From contig NZ_DASPLO010000197.1 of NCBI RefSeq assembly GCF_035627495.1, positions 1 to 64,000 of the forward strand: a stretch of DNA of 64,000 nt, given 5' to 3'. Source of the DNA: Methylocaldum sp035627495. GTDB lineage: Bacteria; Pseudomonadota; Gammaproteobacteria; Methylococcales; Methylococcaceae. Position numbers and translations under genes: made by a program. The notes under the pieces are model-generated. The model was not told the origin of the DNA and searched no databases. It saw nothing but the letters and a program-made list of their open reading frames with translations. Positions 37,400 through 46,003 of this stretch are shown here, one piece after another. The stretch's first letter is position 1, and every line of letters starts with the position of its first letter.

Positions 37400-39859
37400 A
37401 TGCACATGGACAACCTCAGCGAAGACGACATCAGCGTCAAATACATCACCCCCGCCCTGCAAAAGGCGGGGTGGGATGAAGAGAGCCAAATCCGCCGTCA
37501 GGTATCGTTTACCAAGGGCCGTATCATCGTACGCGGCAAGCTGGTCAGCCGGGGCAAGCCAAAAAAGGCGGATTTCGTTCTGTACTATCAACATATCCCC
37601 ATCGCCCTGATAGAAGCCAAGAAGAGTACGTTCAGCGAAGGCCACGGCATGCAGCAGGCGCTGGACTACGCTTCCACGCTGCAAGTGCCTTTCGTGTTTT
37701 CCAGCAACGGCAAAGGCTTTGTTTTCCACGACCGAACGGGCCTCTTGGCCAAAGGTGAAGCCAATCTAGGCATGGACGCCTTTCCCGGACCAGACCTCTT
37801 GTGGTCGACCTACCGGCAATGGAAGGGCCTGGCTTCCGAGCAAGAAAAGATCGTTCTGCAACCTTTTTACGACGACGGCAGCGGCAAGGAGCCACGCTAC
37901 TACCAGCGCAACGCCATCAACGCGACGGTGGAAGCCATTGCCAAGGGGCGGAACCGCATTTTGCTGGTCATGGCCACCGGCACCGGCAAAACCTACACCG
38001 CCTTCCAGATCATCTGGCGGCTGTGGAAGGCCGGAATAAAAAAACGCATCCTGTTTCTGGCGGACCGCAATGTGCTGATCAACCAGACCATGGTCAACGA
38101 TTTCCGTCCCTTCGGCTCGGTCATGGCCAAACTCAGCACCAACGCCAGGACCATCGAGCGCGATGACGGCACTGCCACGGTGCTGACCACGGCTCTGAGC
38201 CGGCATCGGCGTATCGATACCTCCTATGAAATCTATCTCGGCCTTTATCAGGCCATTACCGGCCCGGAAGAGCGGCAAAAGCTGTTCCGCGAGTTTTCGC
38301 CCGGCTTTTTCGATCTCATTGTCATCGACGAATGCCATCGGGGCAGCGCGGCCGAAGATTCTGCGTGGCGCGAAATACTGGAATACTTTTCCGCCGCCAC
38401 CCAGATCGGCCTCACCGCCACACCGAAAGAAACCGAATACGTGTCCAACATCCACTATTTCGGCGAACCGGTTTACACCTACTCGCTCAAGCAAGGCATC
38501 CACGACGGCTTCCTGGCGCCTTACAAAGTCATCAAGGTGCATCTGGACGTGGACGTGGAAGGCTATCGGCCCCGCCGAGGCGAAACCGACCTCATGGGTC
38601 ACGAAATCGAAGACCGCCACTACAACCAGAAAGACTTCGATCGCGTTCTGGTGATCGACGAGCGCACTCAGCGCGTCGCGCGCTGGGTCTCCGACTATCT
38701 GAAGCAAGACGGCGACCGTTTCCAGAAAACCATCGTTTTCTGCGTGGATACCGAACACGCCGCACGCATGCGCCAGGCCTTGATTAACGAAAACAGCGAC
38801 CTCGTCCAACAGAACAGCCGTTACATCATGCGCATCACCGGCGACGATGCCGAGGGCCAGGCGCAGCTCGACAATTTCATCGACCCCGAAGCGAAATATC
38901 CGGTCATCGTCACCACCTCGCGCTTGCTTTCCACTGGGGTGGATGCCCAAACGTGCCGGCTGATTGTGCTGGACCGGGAGGTGGGCTCCATGACGGAGTT
39001 CAAGCAGATCGTCGGGCGCGGCACTCGGGTGCATGAAGACACCAAGAAGTACTATTTCACCCTGGTCGACTTCCGCAGAGCGACCAACCACTTCGCCGAT
39101 CCGGAGTTCGACGGCGAGCCGGTGCAGATTTACCAGCCGACCGAGGATGACCCATTGACGCCGCCCGCCGACGTACCACCCACCGGCGAAGGAGAAGACC
39201 CGATCCCGCCGCAACCCGGTGAGGACGAAGTCATCGTCGATGGCAACCCGCCGCCGGATATAGATCTCCCGCCCGGTGTCGTCGAGACACCCGGCAAGTA
39301 CCGCATCAAAGGCAAACCGGTGATCGTGCTTACCGAGCGCGTGGAATATCTCGACGAAAACGGCAAGCTGGTCACGGAGTCCTTGCGCGACTATTCGCGC
39401 CGGACCATCCGCCAGCATTACGCCAGTCTCGACCAATTCCTGCGCCGTTGGAAATCCGCCGAGCGGAAGGACGCCGTTATCGAGGAGTTGGCGGAGGAAG
39501 GGCTGTTGCTCGAACCTCTGCTGGAAGAAACCGGCAAAGACCTCGACCCCTTCGACCTGATCTGCCACATCGCCTTCGATCAACCGCCGCTCACCCGCCG
39601 CAAACGCGCCAACAACGTCAAGAAACGCGACGTGTTCACCAAGTACGGCCCACAGGTTCGCGCCGTGATGGAAGCGCTGCTCGCCAAGTATCAGGACGAT
39701 GGACTCATTACCGGCCTGGACAACGTCCGCATGTTGGAAATTCCGCCTTTTAACGAAATGGGTACACCCTGGCAGCTCATCAAAGAATTCGGCGGCAAGG
39801 CCGGTTTCGAGAGCGCCGTTCACGAACTGCAAGCCGCGCTTTATCAGGAAGTGGGATGA
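37400..39859 (+). CDS. hsdR: Type I restriction enzyme, R subunit
   Basis: 819 residues from ATG 37400; in-frame starts at 37322 (TTG), 37370 and 37406 are possible, none with a strong ribosome-binding site. The N-terminal nuclease is PD-(D/E)xK type (KADFVLYYQ..ALIEAKK, residues about 58-75). A superfamily-2 translocase follows: Walker A MATGTGKTYTA (about 190), DEAD-box-like IVIDECHRG (about 309), motif III GLTATP and motif VI IVGRGTRV. An acidic, proline-rich linker (about 585-640) separates it from a C-terminal helical domain that binds the methylase. It cuts and translocates DNA when the target is unmethylated. First of hsdR-hsdM-hsdS on one strand. Confidence 0.93.
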   Translation: MHMDNLSEDDISVKYITPALQKAGWDEESQIRRQVSFTKGRIIVRGKLVSRGKPKKADFVLYYQHIPIALIEAKKSTFSEGHGMQQALDYASTLQVPFVFSSNGKGFVFHDRTGLLAKGEANLGMDAFPGPDLLWSTYRQWKGLASEQEKIVLQPFYDDGSGKEPRYYQRNAINATVEAIAKGRNRILLVMATGTGKTYTAFQIIWRLWKAGIKKRILFLADRNVLINQTMVNDFRPFGSVMAKLSTNARTIERDDGTATVLTTALSRHRRIDTSYEIYLGLYQAITGPEERQKLFREFSPGFFDLIVIDECHRGSAAEDSAWREILEYFSAATQIGLTATPKETEYVSNIHYFGEPVYTYSLKQGIHDGFLAPYKVIKVHLDVDVEGYRPRRGETDLMGHEIEDRHYNQKDFDRVLVIDERTQRVARWVSDYLKQDGDRFQKTIVFCVDTEHAARMRQALINENSDLVQQNSRYIMRITGDDAEGQAQLDNFIDPEAKYPVIVTTSRLLSTGVDAQTCRLIVLDREVGSMTEFKQIVGRGTRVHEDTKKYYFTLVDFRRATNHFADPEFDGEPVQIYQPTEDDPLTPPADVPPTGEGEDPIPPQPGEDEVIVDGNPPPDIDLPPGVVETPGKYRIKGKPVIVLTERVEYLDENGKLVTESLRDYSRRTIRQHYASLDQFLRRWKSAERKDAVIEELAEEGLLLEPLLEETGKDLDPFDLICHIAFDQPPLTRRKRANNVKKRDVFTKYGPQVRAVMEALLAKYQDDGLITGLDNVRMLEIPPFNEMGTPWQLIKEFGGKAGFESAVHELQAALYQEVG

Positions 39860-39868
39860 GCATCGAGC

Positions 39869-39990
39869 CTCACGCCAAGGCGCCAAGCACACCAAGAAAG
39901 ACTAGAAATGCAATAATTTCAATTAATTAAAAACTTATATTCGTACCTTTTCTTTTGTTTACCTTGGCGCGCTTGGCGCCTTGGCGTGAG
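39869..39990. repeat. Dispersed palindrome with CACGCCAAGGCGCCAAG arms
   Basis: CTCACGCCAAGGCGCCAAG at the left and its reverse complement CTTGGCGCCTTGGCGTGAG at the right enclose AT-rich DNA between hsdR and hsdM. The same unit occurs twice more, inside hsdS. Confidence 0.9.
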
Positions 39991-40002
39991 TAACTCTTCT
40001 CC

Positions 40003-41460
40003 ATGTCCGCAAGAAACACCGTCAAATCCATTCAAGACATCATGCGCCAGGATGTCGGCGTCGATGGCGACGCTCAGCGCCTTTCCCAGCTTTGCTGGAT
40101 GTTTTTCCTCAAGATCATCGACGACCAGGATCAGCAACTGGAAGTCATGCAGGACAACTACCGCTCGCCCATCCCGGAGCGCCTGCAATGGCGCACCTGG
40201 GCGGCTAATCCGGAAGGCATCACCGGCAATCCGCTGATCGAGTTCATCAACGGCGATCTGTTCCCGTCGCTCAAGGAGCTGCCGGCCATCGGGCGCTCGG
40301 CCAACCGTGCCCGCGTGGTGCGCGGCGTGTTCGAGGACGCCTACAACTACATGAAGTCCGGCCAGCTCATGCGGCAGGTCGTCAACAAGATCAACATGGT
40401 CGACTTCAACAACCTGGCCGAGCGCAAGCACTTCGGCGACATTTACGAGCAACTGCTCAACGACCTGCAAAGCGCCGGCAACGCGGGCGAGTATTACACC
40501 CCGCGCGCCGTGACCGCCTTCATGGTCGACCGCATCGACCCCAAGCCCGGCGAAACCCTGTTCGACCCCTCCTGCGGCACAGGCGGATTTCTCACCTGCG
40601 CCATCCGCCACATGCGCGACCGCTACGTGAAAAAGATCGAGGACGAGCAAGCCTTGCAAGGAGCCTTGCAGGCCGTCGAGAAGAAGCCCTTGCCGCACAT
40701 GCTCTGCGTCACCAACATGCTGCTGCACGGCATCGAAGACCCCAGCTTCGTGCGCCACGACAATACCCTGGCGCGATCCTACGTCAGCTACGCGCAATCC
40801 GACCGGGTGGACATCATCCTCACCAATCCGCCTTTCGGCGGGCGCGAGGAAGACGGCATCGAGTCCAACTTTCCCGCCCACTTCCGCACCAAGGAAACCG
40901 CCGACCTGTTCCTGGCGCTGTTCATCCGCCTGCTGAAGCCCGGTGGCCGCGCCGCTATCGTCTTGCCAGACGGTTCACTGTTCGGCGAAGGCGTGAAAAC
41001 CCGGCTCAAGGAACAACTACTGCAAGAGTGCAACCTGCACACCATCGTGCGCCTGCCGAACAGCGTCTTCAAACCCTATGCCTCCATCGGCACCAACCTG
41101 CTGTTCTTCGAGAAGGGCGAGCCGACGCGGGAAGTCTGGTTTTACGAGCACCGCGTGCCCGAAGGCCAGAAAGCTTATTCCATGACCAGGCCGATCAGGT
41201 TCGAGCACCTGAAGGGCTGCATCGACTGGTGGGGCGGGGCAGGGCGCCAGGACCGGCAGGCCACCGAGCAGGCATGGAAGGTCGGCATAGTCGAGATCAA
41301 GGCGCGCAATTACAACCTCGACTTCAAGAACCCGCACACCGTCGCCGACGACCACGGCGACCCGCAGGAACTGCTGGCCCGACTGGAAGCCGCCGAGGCA
41401 CAAACCGCCGCCCTGCGCGACCAGTTGAAGAACATCCTGGCCGAGGCGCTGCTGCGATGA
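40003..41460 (+). CDS. hsdM: Type I DNA methyltransferase, M subunit
   Basis: 485 residues. An N-terminal HsdM_N helical domain (about 5-145) is followed by the N6-adenine methylase: motif I DPSCGTGGF (about 188) for S-adenosylmethionine and motif IV NPPFGG (about 275) for catalysis. It methylates adenine in the site chosen by HsdS and, with HsdR, forms the restriction complex. The stop overlaps the hsdS start by 4 bp (ATGA), so the two are translationally coupled. Full length for the family. Confidence 0.95.
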   Translation: MSARNTVKSIQDIMRQDVGVDGDAQRLSQLCWMFFLKIIDDQDQQLEVMQDNYRSPIPERLQWRTWAANPEGITGNPLIEFINGDLFPSLKELPAIGRSANRARVVRGVFEDAYNYMKSGQLMRQVVNKINMVDFNNLAERKHFGDIYEQLLNDLQSAGNAGEYYTPRAVTAFMVDRIDPKPGETLFDPSCGTGGFLTCAIRHMRDRYVKKIEDEQALQGALQAVEKKPLPHMLCVTNMLLHGIEDPSFVRHDNTLARSYVSYAQSDRVDIILTNPPFGGREEDGIESNFPAHFRTKETADLFLALFIRLLKPGGRAAIVLPDGSLFGEGVKTRLKEQLLQECNLHTIVRLPNSVFKPYASIGTNLLFFEKGEPTREVWFYEHRVPEGQKAYSMTRPIRFEHLKGCIDWWGGAGRQDRQATEQAWKVGIVEIKARNYNLDFKNPHTVADDHGDPQELLARLEAAEAQTAALRDQLKNILAEALLR

Positions 41461-43184
41461 ATGCTGAAATTCTTTTGCGGCATTTCGACCGCATCAGCGA
41501 AGCGCCGGATGCCATTCCCCGTCTGCGCCGCTTCATTCTCGATCTGGCGGTGCGGGGGAAGCTGGTGGAGCAAGATCTGAATGACGAGCCGGCGGAGGAG
41601 TTGTTGAAGCGGATTCAGGCTGAGAAGGTGCGGTTGGGTCTCACGCCAAGGCGCCAAGACGCCAAGAAAGGAGAAAAAGGTAATTCGGAATTTCGTGACG
41701 ACTTTACAACTGGGCGTGATATGCCTTTTGTGGTTCCAGGTAATTGGCGGTGGAGCCAATTAGCCGAAATAGGTTTCATTAACCCCCGTAACACGGCTGC
41801 CGATGATCTGCTCGCATCATTCGTTCCGATGCCGATGATCTCCGCTGAATATGGTGTTCCTAACCAGCACGAAGTAAGACCTTGGGGCGAAATCAAGAGC
41901 GGTTACACCCATTTCGCTGAGGGTGATGTTGGTCTGGCTAAGATCACGCCGTGCTTCGAGAACGGCAAGTCCACAGTATTTCGTCACCTGACCGGCGGCA
42001 TAGGGGCTGGAACCACGGAGTTGCATATTGTCCGGCCCGTTCTCGTAAATGCCGACTACTTGCTACTTTTCTTGAAATGCCCCCACTTCATCGATTCTGG
42101 CATTCCAAAAATGACTGGTACCGCCGGGCAGAAGCGAGTACCAGCCGAGTATTTCTCCAGATCGCCATTCCCCCTCCCACCCCTCGCGGAACAACACCGC
42201 ATCGTCGCCAAGGTCGATGAACTGATGGCGCTGTGCGACCAGTTGGAAGCGGCGCGGAACGAGCGCGAAGCGCGGCGCGACCGGCTGGTGGTTGCCAGCC
42301 TGCACCAGTTGCAAGACCCGGAAGGTCTCACGCCAAGGCACCAAGACGCCAAGAAAGATAAAGAAGCGGATCAGGAAAACCTTGGCGCCTTGGCGCCTTG
42401 GCGTGAGTCGGTTTTTCTGCAAAACCTCCCGTGCCTCACCACCCGCCCCGAGCACATCAAACAGCTTCGCCAGACCATACTCAACCTTGCTGTCTGCGGG
42501 CGCGTCGTCCCACAAAACCCAAATGACGAATGGGCGGGGGAACTACTGGGCGATCGCCAATTCTGTCCGGATATTGAGCCGTGGGCATTACCATCCGGTT
42601 GGGCTTGGTCTTCATTTGGCTTGATCGGTGAAGTGCTAGGAGGCGGAACTCCGAGCAAAGCGGACCCCGAGTTTTGGAATGGGTCGATTCCTTGGGTTAG
42701 TCCCAAAGATATGAAAGTCGATGTAATTGAGGATACTCAGGACCATATTTCGGAAACGGCGGTTGAGAATTCTGCCACCCGACTTATTCCGACCGGTTCT
42801 CTCTTGATGGTGGTGCGCGGAATGATTCTGGCCCATTCATTTCCGACGGCAATAACCGCTGTTCCGGTAACCATCAACCAGGACATGAAAGCTATCGTAC
42901 CGTTCCGGCCCGAGCTAATCCGAATGCTCATGTTGCTTACCAAAGGGCTTAAACCGGAGATCCTCCGGCTTGTCCTGCGATCGACGCATGGCACCTGTAA
43001 GTTACTGACTGAGGACCTTTTCTCATTGCCCATCCCCATTCCTCCGCTTCCCGAACAACACCGCATCGTCGCCAAGGTCGATGAACTGATGGCCCTGTGC
43101 GACCAACTGGAAGCCCAACTCACCGCCACCGAAGCCGACAGCCGCCGCCTGCTCGAAGCCGTGCTGCATGGGGCACTGGCGTAG
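41457..43184 (+). CDS. hsdS: Type I restriction-modification specificity subunit with two in-frame repeat insertions
   Basis: 575 residues from ATG 41457, long for HsdS (usually 400-450). Two target-recognition domains alternate with two near-identical conserved regions: PRLRRFILDLAVRGKL / KQLRQTILNLAVCGRV at the starts and EQHRIVAKVDELMALCDQLEA twice at the ends. The dispersed palindrome unit has inserted in frame at two symmetric places: residues about 62-71 (LTPRRQDAKK) and about 291-317 (LTPRHQDAKK...ALAPWRE). It determines the bipartite DNA target; the second insert lies in the linker that sets the spacer length of the target. The last residues (SRRLLEAVLHGALA) recur downstream of the toxin-antitoxin pair. 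Confidence 0.93.
   Translation: MNAEILLRHFDRISEAPDAIPRLRRFILDLAVRGKLVEQDLNDEPAEELLKRIQAEKVRLGLTPRRQDAKKGEKGNSEFRDDFTTGRDMPFVVPGNWRWSQLAEIGFINPRNTAADDLLASFVPMPMISAEYGVPNQHEVRPWGEIKSGYTHFAEGDVGLAKITPCFENGKSTVFRHLTGGIGAGTTELHIVRPVLVNADYLLLFLKCPHFIDSGIPKMTGTAGQKRVPAEYFSRSPFPLPPLAEQHRIVAKVDELMALCDQLEAARNEREARRDRLVVASLHQLQDPEGLTPRHQDAKKDKEADQENLGALAPWRESVFLQNLPCLTTRPEHIKQLRQTILNLAVCGRVVPQNPNDEWAGELLGDRQFCPDIEPWALPSGWAWSSFGLIGEVLGGGTPSKADPEFWNGSIPWVSPKDMKVDVIEDTQDHISETAVENSATRLIPTGSLLMVVRGMILAHSFPTAITAVPVTINQDMKAIVPFRPELIRMLMLLTKGLKPEILRLVLRSTHGTCKLLTEDLFSLPIPIPPLPEQHRIVAKVDELMALCDQLEAQLTATEADSRRLLEAVLHGALA
41640..41670 (+). repeat. Half copy of the dispersed palindrome inside hsdS
   Basis: Left arm CTCACGCCAAGGCGCCAAG plus its continuation ACGCCAAGAAAG, translated in frame as LTPRRQDAKK. 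The right arm is absent. Confidence 0.88.
42327..42407 (+). repeat. Full copy of the dispersed palindrome inside hsdS
   Basis: Both arms are present (left CTCACGCCAAGGCACCAAG, right ending CTTGGCGCCTTGGCGTGAG). The copy is 81 bp long, exactly 27 codons, so the hsdS frame continues through it. Confidence 0.9.
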
Positions 43185-43244
43185 AGCGGAACCGGTGTTT
43201 AGCGGTATGATCCAATCTAATCTTCGTATCGACAGGATCACGCC

Positions 43245-43490
43245 ATGAGCACGCTGACGCTGGAAATTCCCGAGGAACTGGATGCCGCTTTGCGCGCGGC
43301 GAGCGCGAGGCGACGCGTGCATCCATCGACCTTGGTGCGGGAGGTATTGGAAAAGGCTCTGGCTTCGGAAGCAGAGCAACCTGCCGCCGCCAGTCAATGG
43401 TTGTCGCGCTGGCGCGGAAGCTTGCGGGATATGCCGGAAGCCGACGACGAAGCGCGCTTGGCTCACCTGTTGAAAAAGCACTTGCGCTGA
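43245..43490 (+). CDS. RHH antitoxin (VapB-like) of a toxin-antitoxin pair
   Basis: 81 residues. N-terminal ribbon-helix-helix: MSTLTLEIPEELDAALRAAS, then PSTLVREVLEKAL, as in CopG/VapB-type antitoxins. The acidic C-terminal part (SLRDMPEADDEARLAHL) should wrap the toxin. It ends 7 bp before the PIN-domain toxin, a typical operon, and should bind its own promoter. Confidence 0.85.
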   Translation: MSTLTLEIPEELDAALRAASARRRVHPSTLVREVLEKALASEAEQPAAASQWLSRWRGSLRDMPEADDEARLAHLLKKHLR

Positions 43491-43497
43491 GACCGTC

Positions 43498-43908
43498 ATG
43501 CGCCTGCTGCTCGACATCAACATTTTTCTCGACGTGGCGTGCCAGCGCCCCGGCGAACCGGCTTCGTCGGCCTTGATCGCCAGTTGCGGCAAGACCAACG
43601 AGGCGTGGTTGGCTTGGCATTCGGCGGCGACCTTGGCTTATTTGATCGAGCGTCAGCAATCGGCAGACCAAGCCCGCGCGTTCATCGCGGATTTGCTGAG
43701 TTGGGCGCGGGTTGCAACCACTAGCCACGATGATGCATTGCGTGCCCTGGAGTGGCCCATGTCCGATTTTGAAGACGCCCTGCAAGCCTCCGCAGCGCTG
43801 GCGTGCGGTGCGGCTTATATCATTACCCGCAATGGCCGCGATTTTGCGGGCTCGCCTGTTCCGGCCATTACGCCGGAAGATTTCTTGTCCCTATATCCGG
43901 CAACCTGA
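43498..43908 (+). CDS. PIN-domain toxin (VapC-like)
   Basis: 136 residues. PIN fold acidic residues are visible: LLLDINIFLDV (Asp 6), a Glu in the AYLIERQ helix, DFEDALQA with Glu/Asp about 90, and ITRNGRDF with the last Asp about 117. PIN toxins are Mg-dependent ribonucleases that cut tRNA or rRNA until the partner antitoxin blocks them. Paired with the RHH gene before it. The pair stands between two copies of the hsdS 3' end, so it was added to the restriction island later. Confidence 0.88.
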   Translation: MRLLLDINIFLDVACQRPGEPASSALIASCGKTNEAWLAWHSAATLAYLIERQQSADQARAFIADLLSWARVATTSHDDALRALEWPMSDFEDALQASAALACGAAYIITRNGRDFAGSPVPAITPEDFLSLYPAT

Positions 43909-43914
43909 TTCTTA

Positions 43915-44003
43915 TGTCCCCCACCCGCAGCCGCCTGCTCGAAGCCGTGCTGCATGAGGAGCTGGCCCCGACGTTGACCTTAGCCACGGAGGAAGCGGCT
44001 TGA
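43915..44003 (+). pseudogene. Duplicate of the hsdS 3' end
   Basis: A short frame RSRLLEAVLHEELAPTL... to TGA 44003 repeats the HsdS C-terminus (SRRLLEAVLHGALA). A 27-bp stretch, GCCGCCTGCTCGAAGCCGTG then CTGCATG, is identical at 43144-43170 and 43930-43956. The toxin-antitoxin pair lies between these two copies. Confidence 0.8.
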
Positions 44004-44068
44004 ATGGTAGCGTGGTCCCGGCCTTCGCCCGCTACATCGGCATCGACTATTCCGGCGCGGAGAGCACG
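44000..44068 (+). pseudogene. N-terminal fragment of a DUF429-like gene cut by a repeat
   Basis: TTG 44000 opens a frame reading VPAFARYIGIDYSGAEST. The FxxYIGIDYSGA opening is what I recall for DUF429-like RNase-H-fold proteins. Homology stops exactly where the palindromic repeat GTAGGGCGGGTTA begins at 44069, so the rest of the gene has been replaced by repeats. Confidence 0.55.
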
Positions 44069-44152
44069 GTAGGGCGGGTTAGGCGGTACTCCGCCGTAAC
44101 CCGCCGCACACCGCGAAAAGGCGGGTTACGCGAGTACGCTAACCCGCCCTAC
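44069..44152. repeat. Palindromic repeat GTAGGGCGGGTTA...TAACCCGCCCTAC
   Basis: The outer arms GTAGGGCGGGTTA and TAACCCGCCCTAC are perfect; inner copies of the GCGGGTTA motif pair as well (GTAACCCGCC, GGCGGGTTAC). It truncates the DUF429-like fragment. Confidence 0.85.
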
Positions 44153-44200
44153 GACGCTACCGTCTTATCCCAGTTTACGAGACAAGTTCACATAGGAGTT

Positions 44201-44277
44201 GTAGGCTGGAATAAGCGTCAGCGTTTCCGGCATTCCCGCGGTTCGCCGGGAACGGCTGGCGCCTTATCCCGGCCTAC
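44201..44277. repeat. Palindromic repeat of the GTAGGCCGGGATAAG type, copy 1
   Basis: Starts GTAGGCTGGAATAAGCG and ends CGCCTTATCCCGGCCTAC, with GCCGGGAACGGCT inside. Related copies lie at 51438-51562 and 53209 onward. Confidence 0.85.
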
Positions 44278-44413
44278 AAGCTGCGCGGGGGCGCTACTCC
44301 GAACCGGAAAATACTCTAACCGACCGTGCGGTTTCCTGCGTCTTGATGAGGCTCTGCTCGTCCTCATCCTTTCGGCTCGTTTCAGGATTGGAAAGAACTT
44401 GGACTGACCGATA

Positions 44414-44438
44414 TAAAAAAGCCCCGAGTCCGGGGCTT
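44414..44438 (-). terminator. Terminator of the nifLA operon
   Basis: On the minus strand AAGCCCCG-GACT-CGGGGCTT is followed by TTTT, 36 bp behind the nifA stop. Confidence 0.9.
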
Positions 44439-44473
44439 GCAAAAGGGATGCGGTACGGCTTGATGGTACGCCG

Positions 44474-46003
44474 TTAAATCCGCTTCATCTTGATATTGAG
44501 GATTCGTACGCGGTAGGCGATTTGGCGTGGCGTCATGTTCAACAACCGGGCGGCCTTGGCTTGCACCCAGCCGGTTTGTTCCAGGGCGGCGATGACCTGC
44601 TCTCTTTCGTCCATCCCGTCGAGATTGAATTCCGGCTTTTGTCCGGACGGTCCGGCAACCGAAATTTCGTCTTCCAATCCGGTCATGGCGATGATCTCGC
44701 GGTCGATGACCCCGTCGGGACTCATGATGGCCGCACGCTCCAGGGTGTTTTCCAGTTCCCGGACATTGCCCGGCCAATCATGACGCATCAGTAGCCGGAT
44801 GCCGCTTTCCTTTATTTCCAGCGGCCGGCCGCCCTGCTGTTGGGAGATGCGCGTGAGCAGGAACTGCGCGAGTTCGGGAATGTCTTCGAGCCGCTCCCGC
44901 AGCGCCGGCATGAAGATCGGCATCACGTTGAGGCGATAGTAGAGATCTTCCCGGAAACGGCCGGCTTCGACTTCTTCCTCCAGATTGCGATTGGTGGCGG
45001 CGATGACGCGGACCTGCACCTTGAGCGTCTGGGAGCCCCCCACCCGGTCGAATTCTCCTTCCTGGATGATGCGCAGCAGTTTGGCCTGGAACGTGGGGGA
45101 CGTTTCGCCGATTTCGTCCAGGAAGATCGTGCCTTGGTTGGCCAGTTCGAAGCGCCCCTTGCGCTGGCTGATGGCGCCGGAAAATGCGCCTTTTTCATGG
45201 CCGAACAGCTCCGATTCCAGCAGATTGTCCGGGAGCGCGGCGCAATTGAGCTTGACGAAGGGACCGCCGGCGCAGGCCGAGTTGTAATGGATGGCGTTGG
45301 CGATCGCCTCCTTGCCGGTGCCGGACTCGCCGCGTATCAGCACGGTGGTGTTCCATTTCGCGACCTGCCGGACCAGTTCGAAAACCCGCAGCATGGCGGG
45401 AGTGCGGCCGACGATGTTGTCGAAGCCGTAATTCCGGCGGAGGCTTTGTTTCAATTGGTCGCGCTCCGCGGCCAGATCAAGCTGCTTTTGCTCCATGCTG
45501 CGCAGAAGACCCACGCTTTGGGCGATCAGGTTGGCGACCATTTCCAGAAAGCGGGCGCGCGTGCCGAGCAATTTCGAATCCACGGGCTGCGCCGCTAATA
45601 CGCCGACCAATTCGTCTTCACCGACCCGGATGGGCGATCCGATAAACGGCAGTGCCGGATCGTACAGGCCCAGCCTGCCCAGGAAACGGGGCTCGTCGGC
45701 AATGCGTTCCACCACAATAGTGCAACCCGCGTCCAGAATGGTGCCCATGAGTCCTTCCCCCGGCTCGTAGCGAACCGGTTTCCGGGTTTCGACGCCGTCG
45801 CTGCGCAGCACGCAGCAGACCTCCAGCGCGTCACTCTCCTGTTCCCGCAAAGCCAGCATTCCGGAGCGCATGTCGGCGCGCTCCTGCAATATCTCCAGAA
45901 TGCCTTCCAGTTTAGCCTTCAGCCCCGAGGGGCGGTTGAGGACCTGGCTGACCTGGTAGAGGGCGTCCAGCTCGCGTTCGATCAGTTGGGTACGTTCATC
46001 CAT
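44474..46003 (-). CDS. nifA: NifA, sigma-54 activator paired with NifL
   Basis: 509 residues. GAF domain (about 20-165), AAA+ sigma-54 activation domain (about 195-430; Walker A GESGTGKE at 225-232, Walker B TIFLDEIGE) and a C-terminal Fis-type HTH (LEQTGWVQAKAARLLNMTPRQIAYR). The sigma-54 contact loop reads GAFSGA (272-277) instead of the usual GAFTGA. The Cys motif of oxygen-sensing NifA is missing (WPGNVRELENTLERAA), as expected for a NifA whose activity is controlled by NifL. It activates nif promoters by binding TGT-N10-ACA. The start overlaps the nifL stop by 8 bp. Confidence 0.93.
   Translation of the reverse strand: MDERTQLIERELDALYQVSQVLNRPSGLKAKLEGILEILQERADMRSGMLALREQESDALEVCCVLRSDGVETRKPVRYEPGEGLMGTILDAGCTIVVERIADEPRFLGRLGLYDPALPFIGSPIRVGEDELVGVLAAQPVDSKLLGTRARFLEMVANLIAQSVGLLRSMEQKQLDLAAERDQLKQSLRRNYGFDNIVGRTPAMLRVFELVRQVAKWNTTVLIRGESGTGKEAIANAIHYNSACAGGPFVKLNCAALPDNLLESELFGHEKGAFSGAISQRKGRFELANQGTIFLDEIGETSPTFQAKLLRIIQEGEFDRVGGSQTLKVQVRVIAATNRNLEEEVEAGRFREDLYYRLNVMPIFMPALRERLEDIPELAQFLLTRISQQQGGRPLEIKESGIRLLMRHDWPGNVRELENTLERAAIMSPDGVIDREIIAMTGLEDEISVAGPSGQKPEFNLDGMDEREQVIAALEQTGWVQAKAARLLNMTPRQIAYRVRILNIKMKRI

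Noticed and set aside
44218..44442. A short minus-strand frame over the nifA terminator
   Set aside because: It covers the terminator hairpin and the palindromic repeats.
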